Assembly (NCBI GenBank): GCA_021817945.1 | Contig: JAKAFL010000001.1 | Location: 186,001 to 250,000, forward strand | Source of the DNA: a bacterium | GTDB lineage: Bacteria > Verrucomicrobiota > Verrucomicrobiia > Limisphaerales > UBA11358 | Direction of reading: 5' to 3' | DNA: 64,000 bases | Shown: piece by piece, positions 44,213 through 54,498 of the stretch | Layout of the letters: each line of letters starts with the position of its first letter | Numbering within the stretch: the stretch's first letter is position 1 | Program-made: the position numbers and the translations under genes | The notes under the pieces: model-generated | What the model was told of the DNA's origin: nothing | The model's database searches: none | The model's input: only the letters and a program-made list of their open reading frames with translations

Positions 44213-45199
44213 TTACATTTGTTCAAACAACAGGGAGAGAGAGCCAAGTAAAGCGGTCAAAAACCAAAGCAAGGCCACCGCGCGAGCCGGGGAAAATCCG
44301 GCATGAACCAGGCGATGGGAGAGATGATTATGATCTCCCAACCAAAAGGGTTTGCCTTTTGAGATGCGGTAGAGACTCACCTGCACAATGTCCAAAAGGG
44401 GGATGCCGAGAACGGCCAAAGGCGAAAGCACGGCCCATGGGTGAGGGTTCAAGCGGGTATAAAAATGGGGAAGGATGGCCATGACCGCGAGGAGATAACC
44501 GGTGAGGTGGCTTCCGGCATCCCCCAGGTAAACATGAGCCAAAGGAAAGTTATGGGGAAGAAAACCCAGGAGACCACCAGCCATGAGGAACCCTGTCAAG
44601 GCGACGAGGTATTGACCATTGCAGGCGGCAATGACGGCAAACCAAAGCGCGCCAATCGCCCCCACGCCACCACAGAGGCCGTTCATGTTATCCATGAAAT
44701 TGAAAGCGTTGATGACAGTCAAGACCCAGAAAACAGTGATGGTGTAGCTGAAAAGCTCGCTATGCACAAAAAGAGTGATGCGCTTGCTGGCCATGGCCAC
44801 GGCGAGCGCCACGGCCACCTGCCCTGTGAATTTGGCCCCGGCGCCCAGTTCATGGCGATCATCCAGCCAGCCCAGCAAGGTGATGCCCACCGCTCCGCAT
44901 CCCAGCACCAAAAGCTCTGAAAAACGGCGGTTAAGACCGTGAACGAGCAGGTTTGCAGACTCAAACCTGAACAAGCCTGATTTCAGTGAAAGGGCCCCAA
45001 GCAAGACAGGAAGAAGAATGGCCACGAGCAAAGCCGCGCCACCCGCCAGCGGCACCGGTTCATGCTGGCTTTTTCTGGGACCGGGGTCGTCCACCAACCC
45101 CGCCTTGATACAAGCTTGCCGCCACCACGGCACCGAAACCCATGCTATAAGCCAGGAACTGACAAACGCAACCAGATAAATGAAAACAGGAAAATTCAT
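44213..45199 (-). CDS. WecA/TagO-like polyprenyl-phosphate phosphosugar transferase
   Basis: Multi-spanning enzyme moving a phosphosugar (often GlcNAc-1-phosphate or a similar sugar) from a UDP-sugar to undecaprenyl phosphate, the first step of a lipid-linked glycan. Family residues: GWLDDRHELGAGAKFTGQ (Asp-Asp), NAFNFMDNMNGLCGG, VYLGDAGSHLTGY and the late GDHNHLSHRLV histidine motif. About ten helices. Length 328 is normal. It overlaps the GT4 gene by four bases, and with the DUF2723 gene before that forms a three-gene operon. Confidence 0.92.
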   Translation of the reverse strand: MNFPVFIYLVAFVSSWLIAWVSVPWWRQACIKAGLVDDPGPRKSQHEPVPLAGGAALLVAILLPVLLGALSLKSGLFRFESANLLVHGLNRRFSELLVLGCGAVGITLLGWLDDRHELGAGAKFTGQVAVALAVAMASKRITLFVHSELFSYTITVFWVLTVINAFNFMDNMNGLCGGVGAIGALWFAVIAACNGQYLVALTGFLMAGGLLGFLPHNFPLAHVYLGDAGSHLTGYLLAVMAILPHFYTRLNPHPWAVLSPLAVLGIPLLDIVQVSLYRISKGKPFWLGDHNHLSHRLVHAGFSPARAVALLWFLTALLGSLSLLFEQM

Positions 45200-46365
45200 G
45201 AAACCAGGCCGCGTTCCAAGGCGAGCCGTTTGTAAACGGTCAATTGATCTTGAACCATTTTATCCACGCGAAAATTTGCCGCCACAAAATCCCGCCCTGT
45301 CTTGCCGAGACGCTGGCAAAGGGATGGGTTGCCGGCAAGTTGTTCCAATGCTGCGGCCACGCCATGGAAATCACCGGAGGAAATCAAAAACCCGGTGTCA
45401 CCATTTTGGCACACCTCATCGGCGCCATCAAAGTCATAGGACACCACGGGTTTGCCGGCGGCCAATGCCTGCGGCAAGGCTCGCGAAAGGGCTTCACGAA
45501 AGGAGAGATGCGCCAGGCAATCCATGATGCCCACCAGGACAGGCACCTGGGAAGGTTGCACAAGGCCGGTGAAAACGACCCGGTCGAGAATGCCCAGTTT
45601 TCTGGCATGTTGTTCCAATTGGCTGCGCAAGACCCCATCCCCCACCAGCAAAAGCCTGGCTCGGGGGACCCTGGGGGCCAAACAGGCAAATGCCTCCAGC
45701 AAATCCGCGTGCCCCTTGAGGGGAACAAGCCGGGCGACTTTGCCGATGACAAAATGGCTGGGATGCAATCCCCATTTCATCCTCAAATCAGCGAGGTTGG
45801 CGCTCTGAAGATAGGGTTCAAGTGGAAAACCACTGAAAATACGCGTGTAAAATTCAGGCCTGCCTATCCCGGCCTTGAGATAGATGCGGGCCATGGCTGC
45901 GGCGGAACAGAAGAAATGATGGGTATAACGGCCGGCAAAACGTTCCGCCAAGGTAAAGGCCTGATTGGCCAAGGTTCCCTGAAACGGGCCAAAAGAAGGG
46001 CCATGAATATGATGAATGATGACTGGAACACCCGCCCTGTGGGCTGCAATGCGGCCCAGAATCCCTGCTTTTCCGCTGTGGGTATGAACAATGTGCGGCT
46101 GCTGGCGGCGCAGCGCTTTTTCCAGTTTCACCAGGGCCACAAGGTCCTTGGCAGGATGCAGAGGCCGGACCAATTCCTGGATTTTGGTTAAAAGCCCGGG
46201 CACCTTTAAAACATCCGGCTCCAAAGTACCCTCGGGACCTTGGGAAGGTCCGGAGATTAAATTTAACTCCAGCCCGGGTATTTGGTTCAGCCCCATCAGG
46301 GTGGAAACCGTGTTTTCCTGTGCGCCGCCGATGATGAGCCGCGTGATGATATGCGTGATGCGCAT
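45196..46365 (-). CDS. Family 4 glycosyltransferase
   Basis: GT-B glycosyltransferase acting on a lipid-linked or cell-surface glycan. It begins MRITHIITRLIIGGAQENTV, a pattern common to this group, and the C-terminal donor domain has FVIGKVARLVPLKGHADLLEA, ARLLLVGDG, and the E-x7-E type FREALSRALPQALAAGKPVVSYDFDG. The ATG at 46365 is 17 bases after the DUF2723 stop; an upstream GTG at 46386 is also in frame. Tight placement with the WecA-like gene suggests that both extend the same glycan. Confidence 0.9.
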   Translation of the reverse strand: MRITHIITRLIIGGAQENTVSTLMGLNQIPGLELNLISGPSQGPEGTLEPDVLKVPGLLTKIQELVRPLHPAKDLVALVKLEKALRRQQPHIVHTHSGKAGILGRIAAHRAGVPVIIHHIHGPSFGPFQGTLANQAFTLAERFAGRYTHHFFCSAAAMARIYLKAGIGRPEFYTRIFSGFPLEPYLQSANLADLRMKWGLHPSHFVIGKVARLVPLKGHADLLEAFACLAPRVPRARLLLVGDGVLRSQLEQHARKLGILDRVVFTGLVQPSQVPVLVGIMDCLAHLSFREALSRALPQALAAGKPVVSYDFDGADEVCQNGDTGFLISSGDFHGVAAALEQLAGNPSLCQRLGKTGRDFVAANFRVDKMVQDQLTVYKRLALERGLVS

Positions 46366-46382
46366 GACGGGATTTGCCCGGA

Positions 46383-49325
46383 TCACCGTTCCAATATTTT
46401 CAACCTTTGACTGACTTGCAGCGATTCCGGCGTATTGGTTGGGGAATTGGCCAGGTAAAGGCGGTAGTTCTTCACCGCTTCATTGGTATCTCCCAGTTTC
46501 CAGGCAATTTCACCCAGCCCATACGCGATTTGAAAGGAGTTTGGATGATCGGCCTGAAGCTGCAAATAACCCTTGCGCGCCTCATCCAGGCGTCCGGCAT
46601 CCAGGCAGGCCAATGCGCGATCAAACAATACAGACTCATTGTTGGTGGCCAGGGTGAGGGTATGGTCAAAACTCTGAATGGCGGGGATAAACTGCCCCGA
46701 TTTCATCAAGGCCAACCCCTGGGCAAACCACCATTGCGGCTCGGTGGGTGATTCCGATATTTTGCGGGCGGCCAGGCTCAATGCATTCGTAAGAGAACCC
46801 ACCTCCAGGCTCGCTTGTATGGCCACCGATACAAGGCGTTCGTTATCAGGCTGGCGCAATATCTCGCGATTCAGGGTCTCGATGCCTTTTTGAAAATCCC
46901 GATCCTGGAAATAGGCGGCCGATCGAAGCGTGGCCAGGCTGGTATGGTCCGCTTGCGACAGCCCAAACCGGGCAGGATCACGGGCGGGATCCTCCAAAAT
47001 GGCCAGGGCCTTGTCGGGCAGGTGATTGAGCAGATATGCGCTGGCCAAACGCCGGCGAACATCAAAGAGGTTCGGCGCAAAACTTTTCACCCAATTCAAG
47101 GGAGCCACCGCTTGCCGGTACAATCCACTGCGGTCAGCAAGCAGTATTGCGTTCTCGTAGGCAAAACTGATGTCATCCACCGGACCATTTTCCGCCAATA
47201 ATTCCTCCCAATTATTAGCCTTGCCCAATTGGTCAGGAAGGGTGCGTGCCAAGTCAATTGCAGGAGATATACCCCTGGAAAGTTCACGGTGAAACCTGAG
47301 ATTCACCTTGGCGCTGAAATTGCCCGGGTTTACCTGGAGTGCATCATTGAATGCGTTGGTCGCCATGTCTTCCCTCCCGGAAAACGCCAATTGCACGCCC
47401 CAGGCATCCAATCCCACCGAGTAAAGTGTCGCCGCCAGGACCGCATTGGGGTTGGCTTGAACGGGCACCCGCAGACGCTTCAATAATTTGTCGGGCCATT
47501 TTGTGGAAGTTTTGGAAGAAGCCGAAATCTGCCATGCGGCGTCAGCCCCACCATCCTTCATCAAGCCTATCCAGAAATTCTGGTTTTCTTGGATCAGGCT
47601 GGCATCGAGCGGAGGTGGCAGCAAGGTGTCAGACGGCAGGGTTTTGAGGTTGTAATGCAAACCATGCGGTTCCAAATAAAATGATTCGAAGTAGTAACCG
47701 AAACTGGGGTTTAAATAGCAGAGGGTGTTTGAGCGGGCCAGTTGGTTCACAAATTTTAGCATTCCCAGCTCATTAAATGCCATGGGTTTTTTATCCTTGA
47801 ATATTTCAGGCCATTGTTTGGGATATTGCCTGTGCAGGAACCGCTGGTAGGTGGAAAATTTCATGCTCGAAGTGTCCACCACGGGGTATTTATTCCAAAG
47901 CCCCTCCCTGGCCAGCATGGCTTCCACCAAATAGCCATGGACCGGCTGGTAATAAGGCGCATCCAAGTCTCCCAATAGAATGGCTCCATTGGGCGGTAGG
48001 TTCTGAGTGGTTTGCCGGGCGTAGTTCAAGAGTGTGTGGTCATTCTCGGCCCGCAAAATCGGGGCATTTTTGTATATCAACAGCAGCAAGCCACCTGATC
48101 CGGCAATCAAAGTGCCCCCGACTATGAAGGGACACAACCACATCAAAGCGGCGGGCAGCACAGGAATGGGAGTGTGTGGCCCACGCCGGGACAGCTGGGG
48201 GTTTTTACCAAAAAGCAGGAGGGTGAAACCGGAGAAATATCCCAGGCACAACGCTGCCAAAAGATATAGCGTCAACCCCGGCGTGGATGCCAGGGTCAGG
48301 AATTTGGGACTGAAGGGGGGATCAAACATCACCCAGCCACAGAGCCCGAGAAACCCCGCGTTGCCGAGGTAGAACAGGTAATTCACCAGGGTTTTACTGC
48401 TGCCACTGGTGTCCCCATAATTGGCGCTCCACCGAATGGAAAGCACCAAAAGCGGAAGAAAGGTGGACAGGGAGATCATGACCAGTTGACGCCAGATGAA
48501 TCCATGGCTTAGGATTCTCAAGATATACCAGTCCATGCCCATCGCGGGGCGCATGGCTTGCCAAAAACCCACGGGATATTGCCCCGAAACCAAGGCGACC
48601 AAGGGAAGCAGTAGAATCAACCAAACTCCTGCCAGATAGCCGCCCATGAGCCGCACCAGGAAGCGGGCATTAAAAAAATCCATTCCCCGTATCCAAATAA
48701 CCGCCGTGACAAAGACCGGGGCATAAGCCAAAAAAGACCAGTGCTCTGCCACTCCCGCACCAAAGCCCAAGGCGGCGAGGTAGATGCGTTGGGGAACTTC
48801 ATCCAGACGATATTCCAGCAACTGCCAGAGAATGGCTGCAAAAAGCAGCAACTCCAGGCTTTCGCCGGTAAAATTGGTGGCATGCTCCCAAAATGTCTGC
48901 TGGAATCCCAGCATTCCCACCGCCAAGATCGGGGGAAAAGGCGCCCATTTGCCGGTGAAAAACGAGAAATCACTGCGTTCACGCTGGCGTTCCACCTCCA
49001 GGCGGTCGTGAGGAAGGATAGCCACGCACCTGGCCAGCAACCCCAGGGTGGTTGCAGCGCAAGCCGCCGAAAAGATATTCAATGCCAAGGGCAATGTCCC
49101 GGCCGAAAAGAGACGAAAGGGCAAGGAGACCATGAAAACAAGGGGGCTGATTAGTTGAGGTTGCCAATTCCACCCTTCTGCCATCACCACACGGGAAAGG
49201 TTTAAAAGGTTCACCCATGTATTCAAAGTCAGCAAATACACGGCAAACATGACCGCCGCCAGCGCCCATGGGAGATACCGCACTGCAAACTGCCTTCTAG
49301 GATCCTTTGGTGTCTCGATAGCCAT
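46383..49325 (-). CDS. DUF2723-like multi-pass membrane protein with TPR tail
   Basis: Predicted GT-C-like membrane protein, perhaps a protein O-glycosyltransferase. The N-terminal 440 or so residues contain 10-12 helices, with an early loop resembling the DUF2723 region (QTFWEHATNFTGESLELLLF and EHWSFLAYAPVFV). A soluble segment follows; from about residue 640 to 980 there are TPR-type repeats (for example SLAARKISESPTEPQWWFAQ, ALACLDAGRLDEARKGYLQL). Length 980. It heads the operon with GT4 and WecA-like genes. Function is inferred only from the GT-C-like topology and neighbours. Confidence 0.75.
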   Translation of the reverse strand: MAIETPKDPRRQFAVRYLPWALAAVMFAVYLLTLNTWVNLLNLSRVVMAEGWNWQPQLISPLVFMVSLPFRLFSAGTLPLALNIFSAACAATTLGLLARCVAILPHDRLEVERQRERSDFSFFTGKWAPFPPILAVGMLGFQQTFWEHATNFTGESLELLLFAAILWQLLEYRLDEVPQRIYLAALGFGAGVAEHWSFLAYAPVFVTAVIWIRGMDFFNARFLVRLMGGYLAGVWLILLLPLVALVSGQYPVGFWQAMRPAMGMDWYILRILSHGFIWRQLVMISLSTFLPLLVLSIRWSANYGDTSGSSKTLVNYLFYLGNAGFLGLCGWVMFDPPFSPKFLTLASTPGLTLYLLAALCLGYFSGFTLLLFGKNPQLSRRGPHTPIPVLPAALMWLCPFIVGGTLIAGSGGLLLLIYKNAPILRAENDHTLLNYARQTTQNLPPNGAILLGDLDAPYYQPVHGYLVEAMLAREGLWNKYPVVDTSSMKFSTYQRFLHRQYPKQWPEIFKDKKPMAFNELGMLKFVNQLARSNTLCYLNPSFGYYFESFYLEPHGLHYNLKTLPSDTLLPPPLDASLIQENQNFWIGLMKDGGADAAWQISASSKTSTKWPDKLLKRLRVPVQANPNAVLAATLYSVGLDAWGVQLAFSGREDMATNAFNDALQVNPGNFSAKVNLRFHRELSRGISPAIDLARTLPDQLGKANNWEELLAENGPVDDISFAYENAILLADRSGLYRQAVAPLNWVKSFAPNLFDVRRRLASAYLLNHLPDKALAILEDPARDPARFGLSQADHTSLATLRSAAYFQDRDFQKGIETLNREILRQPDNERLVSVAIQASLEVGSLTNALSLAARKISESPTEPQWWFAQGLALMKSGQFIPAIQSFDHTLTLATNNESVLFDRALACLDAGRLDEARKGYLQLQADHPNSFQIAYGLGEIAWKLGDTNEAVKNYRLYLANSPTNTPESLQVSQRLKILER

Positions 49326-49364
49326 TAATGGTCTTGATATGCCCAGTCATACTCAACGGCTTCA

Positions 49365-50498
49365 TTAGGAGCATCCTCTCAAATCCGCCACGCATTCCAC
49401 ATGCTGGGTCTGCGGAAACATATCCAATGGTTGTACCCGTGCCAAGTCAAACACGCCATCAGAACAGAGAATGCCCAGGTCCCGCGCCATGGTGGCGGGA
49501 TGGCATGAGACATAAATCACCTGCCGTGGACGAACCTGCCGCAGCAATTCCAGGGTGGCAGGCCAGCAACCCTTGCGCGGCGGGTCCAATATCACCACGG
49601 TCTGCCCGGGGGTGAACTTTCGCACCAATTCAGGCAGCGCCTCCTCAACCTTTGCCGCAATAAACTGGCCATTTTGAATCCCACGCCGCTCCAGGTTGCG
49701 CCGGGCTGCTCCAATGGCTCGCTGGTCGTATTCCACCCCGGCAAAGGACTCCACCAAGTCCGCCATCTCGATGCCAAAAAAACCCACTCCGCAATAAAGA
49801 TCCAACAGGTGACGCGCTCCGCCCTGCTTCACAAACAAGCGCACCGTTTCCACCAACTGCGGCAGTAGATGGAAATTATTTTGGAAAAAGGAATCTCGGG
49901 GCACCTCCCAGCCCTCCGGCTCCAGCCTGAGAACCACTTTGATGCCACCTTTTGGGGGCGGCGATGCGCGCACCACGGCGATTTGCTTGTTTAAAACCGA
50001 TTCCGCAATCTGACATTCCTCAATGTCTTCCACATAAGGCAGGTCGCCCCGGATAAAGCCGATCTCCAGCTTTTTTAATCGCCCGTTCCATTGGGTTCGG
50101 ATCATGATCCGATTGCGGTAACCATAAGGGGCTGGACAGGGAAGGACTGGCTCAATTTGTTCTGCAGGAACACGGCCCACGCGCATGAAAAGATCGCGGA
50201 TTTGTTTGTGCTTCATGCTAAGTTGCATGGAATAATCCATGTGTTGGTATTGGCAACCCCCGCAGGCACCAAAGTAGCGGCACTTGGGTTCCACCCGCTC
50301 AGGAGCCGCTTGGAGCACCCGCACCAATTTGGCGCGTAAAAATTGCTTTTTCACCTCCGTCACCTCCACTTCCACCGTCTCCCCCACGATGACAAGGGGC
50401 ACAAACACCACCAGTTCATCCAAACGCCCCACCCCTTCTCCACCAAAGGCAATATCCTTTATTTCCAAAGTAAAACGATCACCTGTTTTAGCCGACAT
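49365..50498 (-). CDS. RNA m5U methyltransferase, RlmD/TrmA family
   Basis: SAM-dependent uridine C5 methyltransferase, most like RlmD, which modifies 23S rRNA U1939. It has an N-terminal TRAM domain (residues about 5-60) and a 4Fe-4S Cys set (KCRYFGACGGCQYQ plus the Cys in EECQIAES). SAM motif LDLYCGVGFFGIEMADL and the catalytic pair in ILDPPRKGC and VSCHPATMARDLGIL are visible. Length 377 is a little short for E. coli RlmD but usual for this group. It is isolated from the glycan operon upstream; the gap is about 40 bp. Confidence 0.92.
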   Translation of the reverse strand: MSAKTGDRFTLEIKDIAFGGEGVGRLDELVVFVPLVIVGETVEVEVTEVKKQFLRAKLVRVLQAAPERVEPKCRYFGACGGCQYQHMDYSMQLSMKHKQIRDLFMRVGRVPAEQIEPVLPCPAPYGYRNRIMIRTQWNGRLKKLEIGFIRGDLPYVEDIEECQIAESVLNKQIAVVRASPPPKGGIKVVLRLEPEGWEVPRDSFFQNNFHLLPQLVETVRLFVKQGGARHLLDLYCGVGFFGIEMADLVESFAGVEYDQRAIGAARRNLERRGIQNGQFIAAKVEEALPELVRKFTPGQTVVILDPPRKGCWPATLELLRQVRPRQVIYVSCHPATMARDLGILCSDGVFDLARVQPLDMFPQTQHVECVADLRGCS

Positions 50499-50842
50499 TC
50501 GGCCAGCTTAACAAAATCACGGGTTCAAGGAAAAGGTGAATTCCTCCGATGATGCAACGATTGGTCCTTGGCGCCCCTCCAGGAGAATGAGCAACGCGGT
50601 GTATTTGGGGATGCAGGCAGAAATATCCGCCACTCATTTTTGCCTGTTGCCCGTGTTGGGCGTTGGTCAGGTCAATGGCCTTTGGTTGGATTTCCGCACC
50701 TGAAAGAAAGATAGGCCAAATTTCATGCCGGTGCGGGCGGTTTTGACAACATTTGTCTCAATTATGAAGGGGTTTGTCCCTGAACTGGCTAGATAAAAAT
50801 TGCCCAGACAGACACAATGAGGGTGCGATTTGAATTTTTTAT
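50499..50842. other. Intergenic region upstream of the third PEP-CTERM gene
   Basis: No gene is seen. A TTGACA at 50743-50748 is present but lacks a good -10 at the right distance. It separates the minus-strand methyltransferase from the plus-strand PEP-CTERM gene, so both promoters should lie here. Confidence 0.4.
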
Positions 50843-51550
50843 ATGTTGAAAGTGATTAAACTAACGGGCTTGTGCTGGGCTGTTGCCTTGGTGAGCATGA
50901 CGAGTAGTGCCACATTGGTGTTTCAGAGTGGGAGCACATCTTCGCAAAAACAACCAGTGGATGCAACTGCTGATGTGAGCATCAGCGGAACGACGGTGAC
51001 TGTTACCTTGACTGATAACCTGGCGGATCCAGTCAGTGTGGGCAGCGTCCTGAATGGAATTCAGCTTGATATTTCCGGAGCGAAAGGTGCCAGCAATCTG
51101 AGCGCAGATAATGCCAAAACGGTAACCATTGATAAAAACAAGGTTGCCACCACCGGCACCGCGAATGGTCAAACCATTGCTTCCAATTATGGCCTGAGCG
51201 GCTATTCAGCAATTACTTTGAGCGCTCTGTCCACCGGCCCCAACTACTTGATCATTGGCCCAGGTCCCTATTCAAATTCAAAAGGCTCAATTGCTGGAAA
51301 TGGTCCCCACAACCCGTTTATTAATGGTTCGGAAACGTTCTCTTTCAGTCTTGCCGGCGCATCGTCGTTTTCAGAAAGCGACGTCACGGGCGTGACTTTC
51401 CTGTTTGGGACTTCCTGCTGGCAAACCTCACCCGGGGTTACCACCTACGCGGCGGTTCCCGAACCTTCCACAGTGATTGCCGCCATGTTGTTGCTTCTTC
51501 CTTTGGGCCTCGGCTCAGCCCACATTCTGCGCAAACACAAGGTCTGTTAA
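50843..51550 (+). CDS. PEP-CTERM exported protein
   Basis: Predicted secreted substrate of the exosortase. The signal peptide (LTGLCWAVALVSMTSSA) precedes a Ser/Thr/Gly-rich beta body of about 170 residues with no recognised fold. The sorting tail is standard: VPEPST, a hydrophobic helix (VIAAMLLLLPLGLGSA), then RKHK and a final Cys. The exosortase gene is 48 kb away, which is usual for these scattered substrates. A terminator follows. Confidence 0.85.
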   Translation: MLKVIKLTGLCWAVALVSMTSSATLVFQSGSTSSQKQPVDATADVSISGTTVTVTLTDNLADPVSVGSVLNGIQLDISGAKGASNLSADNAKTVTIDKNKVATTGTANGQTIASNYGLSGYSAITLSALSTGPNYLIIGPGPYSNSKGSIAGNGPHNPFINGSETFSFSLAGASSFSESDVTGVTFLFGTSCWQTSPGVTTYAAVPEPSTVIAAMLLLLPLGLGSAHILRKHKVC

Positions 51551-51577
51551 AATCATTCAATTTAGCGATATTCTCTC

Positions 51578-51615
51578 CCGGCCTCTCAATGATTTGTGAG
51601 GCCGGTTTTCTTTTC
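51578..51615 (+). terminator. Rho-independent terminator after the PEP-CTERM gene
   Basis: Perfect 8-bp stem CCGGCCTC / GAGGCCGG with a 12-base loop, followed by TTTTCTTTTC, 28 bases after the stop. Confidence 0.82.
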
Positions 51616-52126
51616 ACCACGTTGAAGACAGCTCAAGCCGAACGGCAAAAGCCGCCACTACATCGGCTGATTTGCAGTGGGGGCGGCGGTCGTTACCGGT
51701 TGGGGCGGCTGCGGGGGAGGTTCCAGTTTCAATCGCGGCAGCAACAGCGCCACGTCCCGGTCCGGTTCGGTTGGTGCGCAACTCATACCTGCCCTTGCGT
51801 CCGCGCGCCGTACGCTATTTGTTCCGGTCGGGATAAAAAGCAAGATGGCCTTCGCTCTTAACCTTGGTTTTGACTTGTGCAGCCACGACCCGCCCGGCGC
51901 GGTCGCACGCGCCGCCCAACTCCTCTATCCGCTGGTCGCGGCTCAGCGCCTGTCCCTGAATTTTGTGAAGTCGCTGCCAGAAGGACTTGGTTTTTGCGCC
52001 GGCAGTTCCTTCCATCATCATCCGTTTTTTGCAACTTTCGCCGACCCGGATTTTCTGTTCATCCCAGAGATGAAACCGGTGTGCCGCTTCCTTGTCCGAT
52101 TCTATTGGGGTTTGAGGAGTAACGAC
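51616..52126. pseudogene. Possible decayed coding region
   Basis: About 500 bp without a confident gene. On the minus strand two open frames, 51815-52138 and 51658-51843, meet with a frame change: the first has charged residues and LSRDQRIEELGG; the second a Pro-rich end (PPPQPPQPVTTAAPTANQPM). This may be the tail of a broken gene, but no family can be named. A plus-strand frame over the same bases looks like a shadow in its first part. Confidence 0.3.
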
Positions 52127-52231
52127 GCCTGCAGTCATTTCTTAAAATTGCGCACCGGCAAGACGCTGTCTCAGTACGTCATTAATTTGCAATTCAGGCA
52201 GGCTTGCCACCGCCCGGTTGAAAACACGTCA
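52127..52231 (+). pseudogene. AraC-type helix-turn-helix remnant
   Basis: In frame from 52127 the bases read ACSHFLKLRTGKTLSQYVIN followed by LQFRQACHRP and VENT. This resembles the second part of the first helix-turn-helix of an AraC-family domain (F-RTGKTFSQYV-LR-ACRLL-ET). The conserved second helix-turn-helix does not follow, and a stop appears at 52250, so it is a fragment. The rest of the regulator is not seen. Confidence 0.45.
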
Positions 52232-52378
52232 GGTGCGACAGACACCCGCTGACGAAAAGGCCTTCATGAATCGCATGCAGCCTTATTTTTGCTTAGAAAT
52301 GTATCGTGAACGTAAGGAGCCTCCAAAGCCGCCTCCCTGCCTCACCGGACACTTCACACCTCGCCAGATGCCCAAAGG

Positions 52379-54430
52379 TCAACTGGCAGGTAGCGGCGTG
52401 GCGGCGCCCAAGCCGCCCAATTTGGGGGGCAATGGCTTGGAAGGAGCCTCTGGAAGGGGCGTGCCGGCAGGAGCGCCCAGCATGGGCCCCACATCCGTGG
52501 GCGGCTTGGAATGGGGAGTGAAAGTTCCGTTCCTGATAATCTCCTCGACTTGTGATCCTTCCAGGGTCTCGTACTCAAGCAAGGCTTTGGCAATCATTTC
52601 CAATTTGTCCCGATGTGTTTCAATCAGGTTTTTGGCCGTGAGGTACCCATCGTTGACAATTCGCTTTACCTCGGAATCAATTTCTTGGGCGGTGGTTTCG
52701 CTATAATCCTTGGAGCGCATCATGTCCCGTCCTAGAAAAACATATTCCTGAGCCTCACCATAGAGAACGTTGCCAAGCTTGTCGCTCATGCCCCAATGCA
52801 TGACCATGGCCTTGGCCAGTTGGGTGGCCTGCTGGATATCCCCGGCAGCCCCGGTGGAAATATCATCGGAAACAATCTGCTCGGCAATACGCCCCCCCAT
52901 GGTCACCGCGATCATGTCAATCATTTCCTTGCGGCGGCGGTTGAGGATGTCTTCCTTGGGAAGGTACATGGTCGCACCCAGAGCCTGGCCGCGGGGAATG
53001 ATGGTGACTTTATGAAGCGGGTGCGTGTGCTCCAGCAGCACATTGACCAAGGCATGGCCGGCTTCATGCCATGCGGTGAATTTCTTGTCCTCGTCTGTCA
53101 TGGCCAGGCTGCGGCGTTCCCTGCCCCAGCGCACCTTGTCGCGGGCTTCCTCAAGCTCGACCATACTGATGGCCTTTTTATTGGTGCGGGCAGCCAGCAA
53201 AGCAGCCTCGTTCAACAAATTGGCCAGCTCAGCTCCAGAATAGCCGGGAGTCCCGCGGGCGATGACCGATAGATCCACATCCGGCGCCACCTTCACGTTT
53301 TTGGCGTGCACCTTCAAAATGGCTTCTCGTCCACGCACATCGGGCAAGCTGACCGTCACCTGGCGATCAAACCGTCCCGGACGGAGCAATGCCGGGTCCA
53401 GCACATCAGGGCGATTGGTGGCTGCGATGATAATGATGCCTTCTTGGGTGTCAAACCCATCCATTTCGACGAGCAGGGCATTGAGAGTTTGCTCCCTTTC
53501 ATCGTTGCCGCCGCCCAAGCCATGGCCACGAGAGCGCCCTACGGCATCAATTTCGTCTATGAAAATGAGGCAGGGAGTGGCTTTGCGGGCCTGTTCGAAC
53601 ATGTCCCGCACCCGGCTGGCGCCCACACCCACAAACATTTCCACAAAATCAGAACCGCTGATGCTGAAAAAACTGGCATCCGCCTCACCAGCAATGGCTT
53701 TTGCCAGCAACGTTTTGCCAGTGCCAGGCGCGCCCACCATCAAGACTCCCTTGGGAATGCGTCCGCCCAAACGTTGGAATTTTTTAGGGTCGCGTAAAAA
53801 CTCAACCAATTCGGAGACTTCTTCAATGGCCTCGTCCACCCCTGCAACATCCTTGAAGGTGGTCTTATTGCGGTCTTTGGCCAGCATACGGGCCTTGCTT
53901 TTGCCAAAGCTCAAGGCGCCTTTGCCGGCGATTTTGATCTGCCGTATGAAAAAGAACCAAAACAGCGCGCCCAGGATGACGAACGGCGCCACACCCCATA
54001 ACACACTCATGAGCATGGCATTAGGAGCCCCCGCTTCGATCCGGTCCGAAGGCAGGAGTTCATCCAGCATCTTCTGTGTCAAATACACATTGGGCGCGGA
54101 GAAGGCCACCTCATCTTTGGTTGGCTTGCCGTCCTTGTCCAACCGGTAGAAGGTGCCGGTCACAGGGGTCATTTGGGAGGTTTGTCCACCCAGGTTGATG
54201 GTGGCATGCGCAATCAGGTTGGATTGAAACATGCTTAGAAACTCAGCTTGGGAAAGAACCGTTGCAGGGGTATTCAATCGCTGCCTCATCATGAACAAAG
54301 TGACGGTCGTTCCAATGATGACGGTCCAGGCCAAAAGCGTCATGGATGAGAACTTGAACCCACCACCTCCCGGCATTGGTTTTTTCGAGTTGCCCTCATT
54401 CATCCGTTTGTTGTTATCTTCTTCAGACAT
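52379..54430 (-). CDS. ftsH: ATP-dependent zinc metalloprotease FtsH
   Basis: Membrane-bound AAA+ protease that degrades misfolded membrane proteins and regulators. Two N-terminal helices (about 30-48 and 137-157) flank a periplasmic region. The AAA domain has Walker [19 protein letters not shown], Walker [10 protein letters not shown] and the second region of homology ([19 protein letters not shown]). The zinc protease motif is [10 protein letters not shown]. Length 683; the last 60 or so residues are Pro/Gly-rich, a usual FtsH end. It is divergent from dusB, with 68 bp between start codons. Confidence 0.98.
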   Translation of the reverse strand: MSEEDNNKRMNEGNSKKPMPGGGGFKFSSMTLLAWTVIIGTTVTLFMMRQRLNTPATVLSQAEFLSMFQSNLIAHATINLGGQTSQMTPVTGTFYRLDKDGKPTKDEVAFSAPNVYLTQKMLDELLPSDRIEAGAPNAMLMSVLWGVAPFVILGALFWFFFIRQIKIAGKGALSFGKSKARMLAKDRNKTTFKDVAGVDEAIEEVSELVEFLRDPKKFQRLGGRIPKGVLMVGAPGTGKTLLAKAIAGEADASFFSISGSDFVEMFVGVGASRVRDMFEQARKATPCLIFIDEIDAVGRSRGHGLGGGNDEREQTLNALLVEMDGFDTQEGIIIIAATNRPDVLDPALLRPGRFDRQVTVSLPDVRGREAILKVHAKNVKVAPDVDLSVIARGTPGYSGAELANLLNEAALLAARTNKKAISMVELEEARDKVRWGRERRSLAMTDEDKKFTAWHEAGHALVNVLLEHTHPLHKVTIIPRGQALGATMYLPKEDILNRRRKEMIDMIAVTMGGRIAEQIVSDDISTGAAGDIQQATQLAKAMVMHWGMSDKLGNVLYGEAQEYVFLGRDMMRSKDYSETTAQEIDSEVKRIVNDGYLTAKNLIETHRDKLEMIAKALLEYETLEGSQVEEIIRNGTFTPHSKPPTDVGPMLGAPAGTPLPEAPSKPLPPKLGGLGAATPLPAS

Positions 54431-54498
54431 TTATTAGTCGTAAAGTATCATTGACCGGCCACTTCCGCAATGAACGAATTTCGACACCCCACAAAACA

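Noticed and set aside
51677-52126. Plus-strand frame leading into the AraC-like remnant
   Set aside because: Only the last part resembles a protein family; the first part is Gly-rich and without domain.
53262-54149. Plus-strand frame of 295 codons
   Set aside because: Antisense to ftsH.
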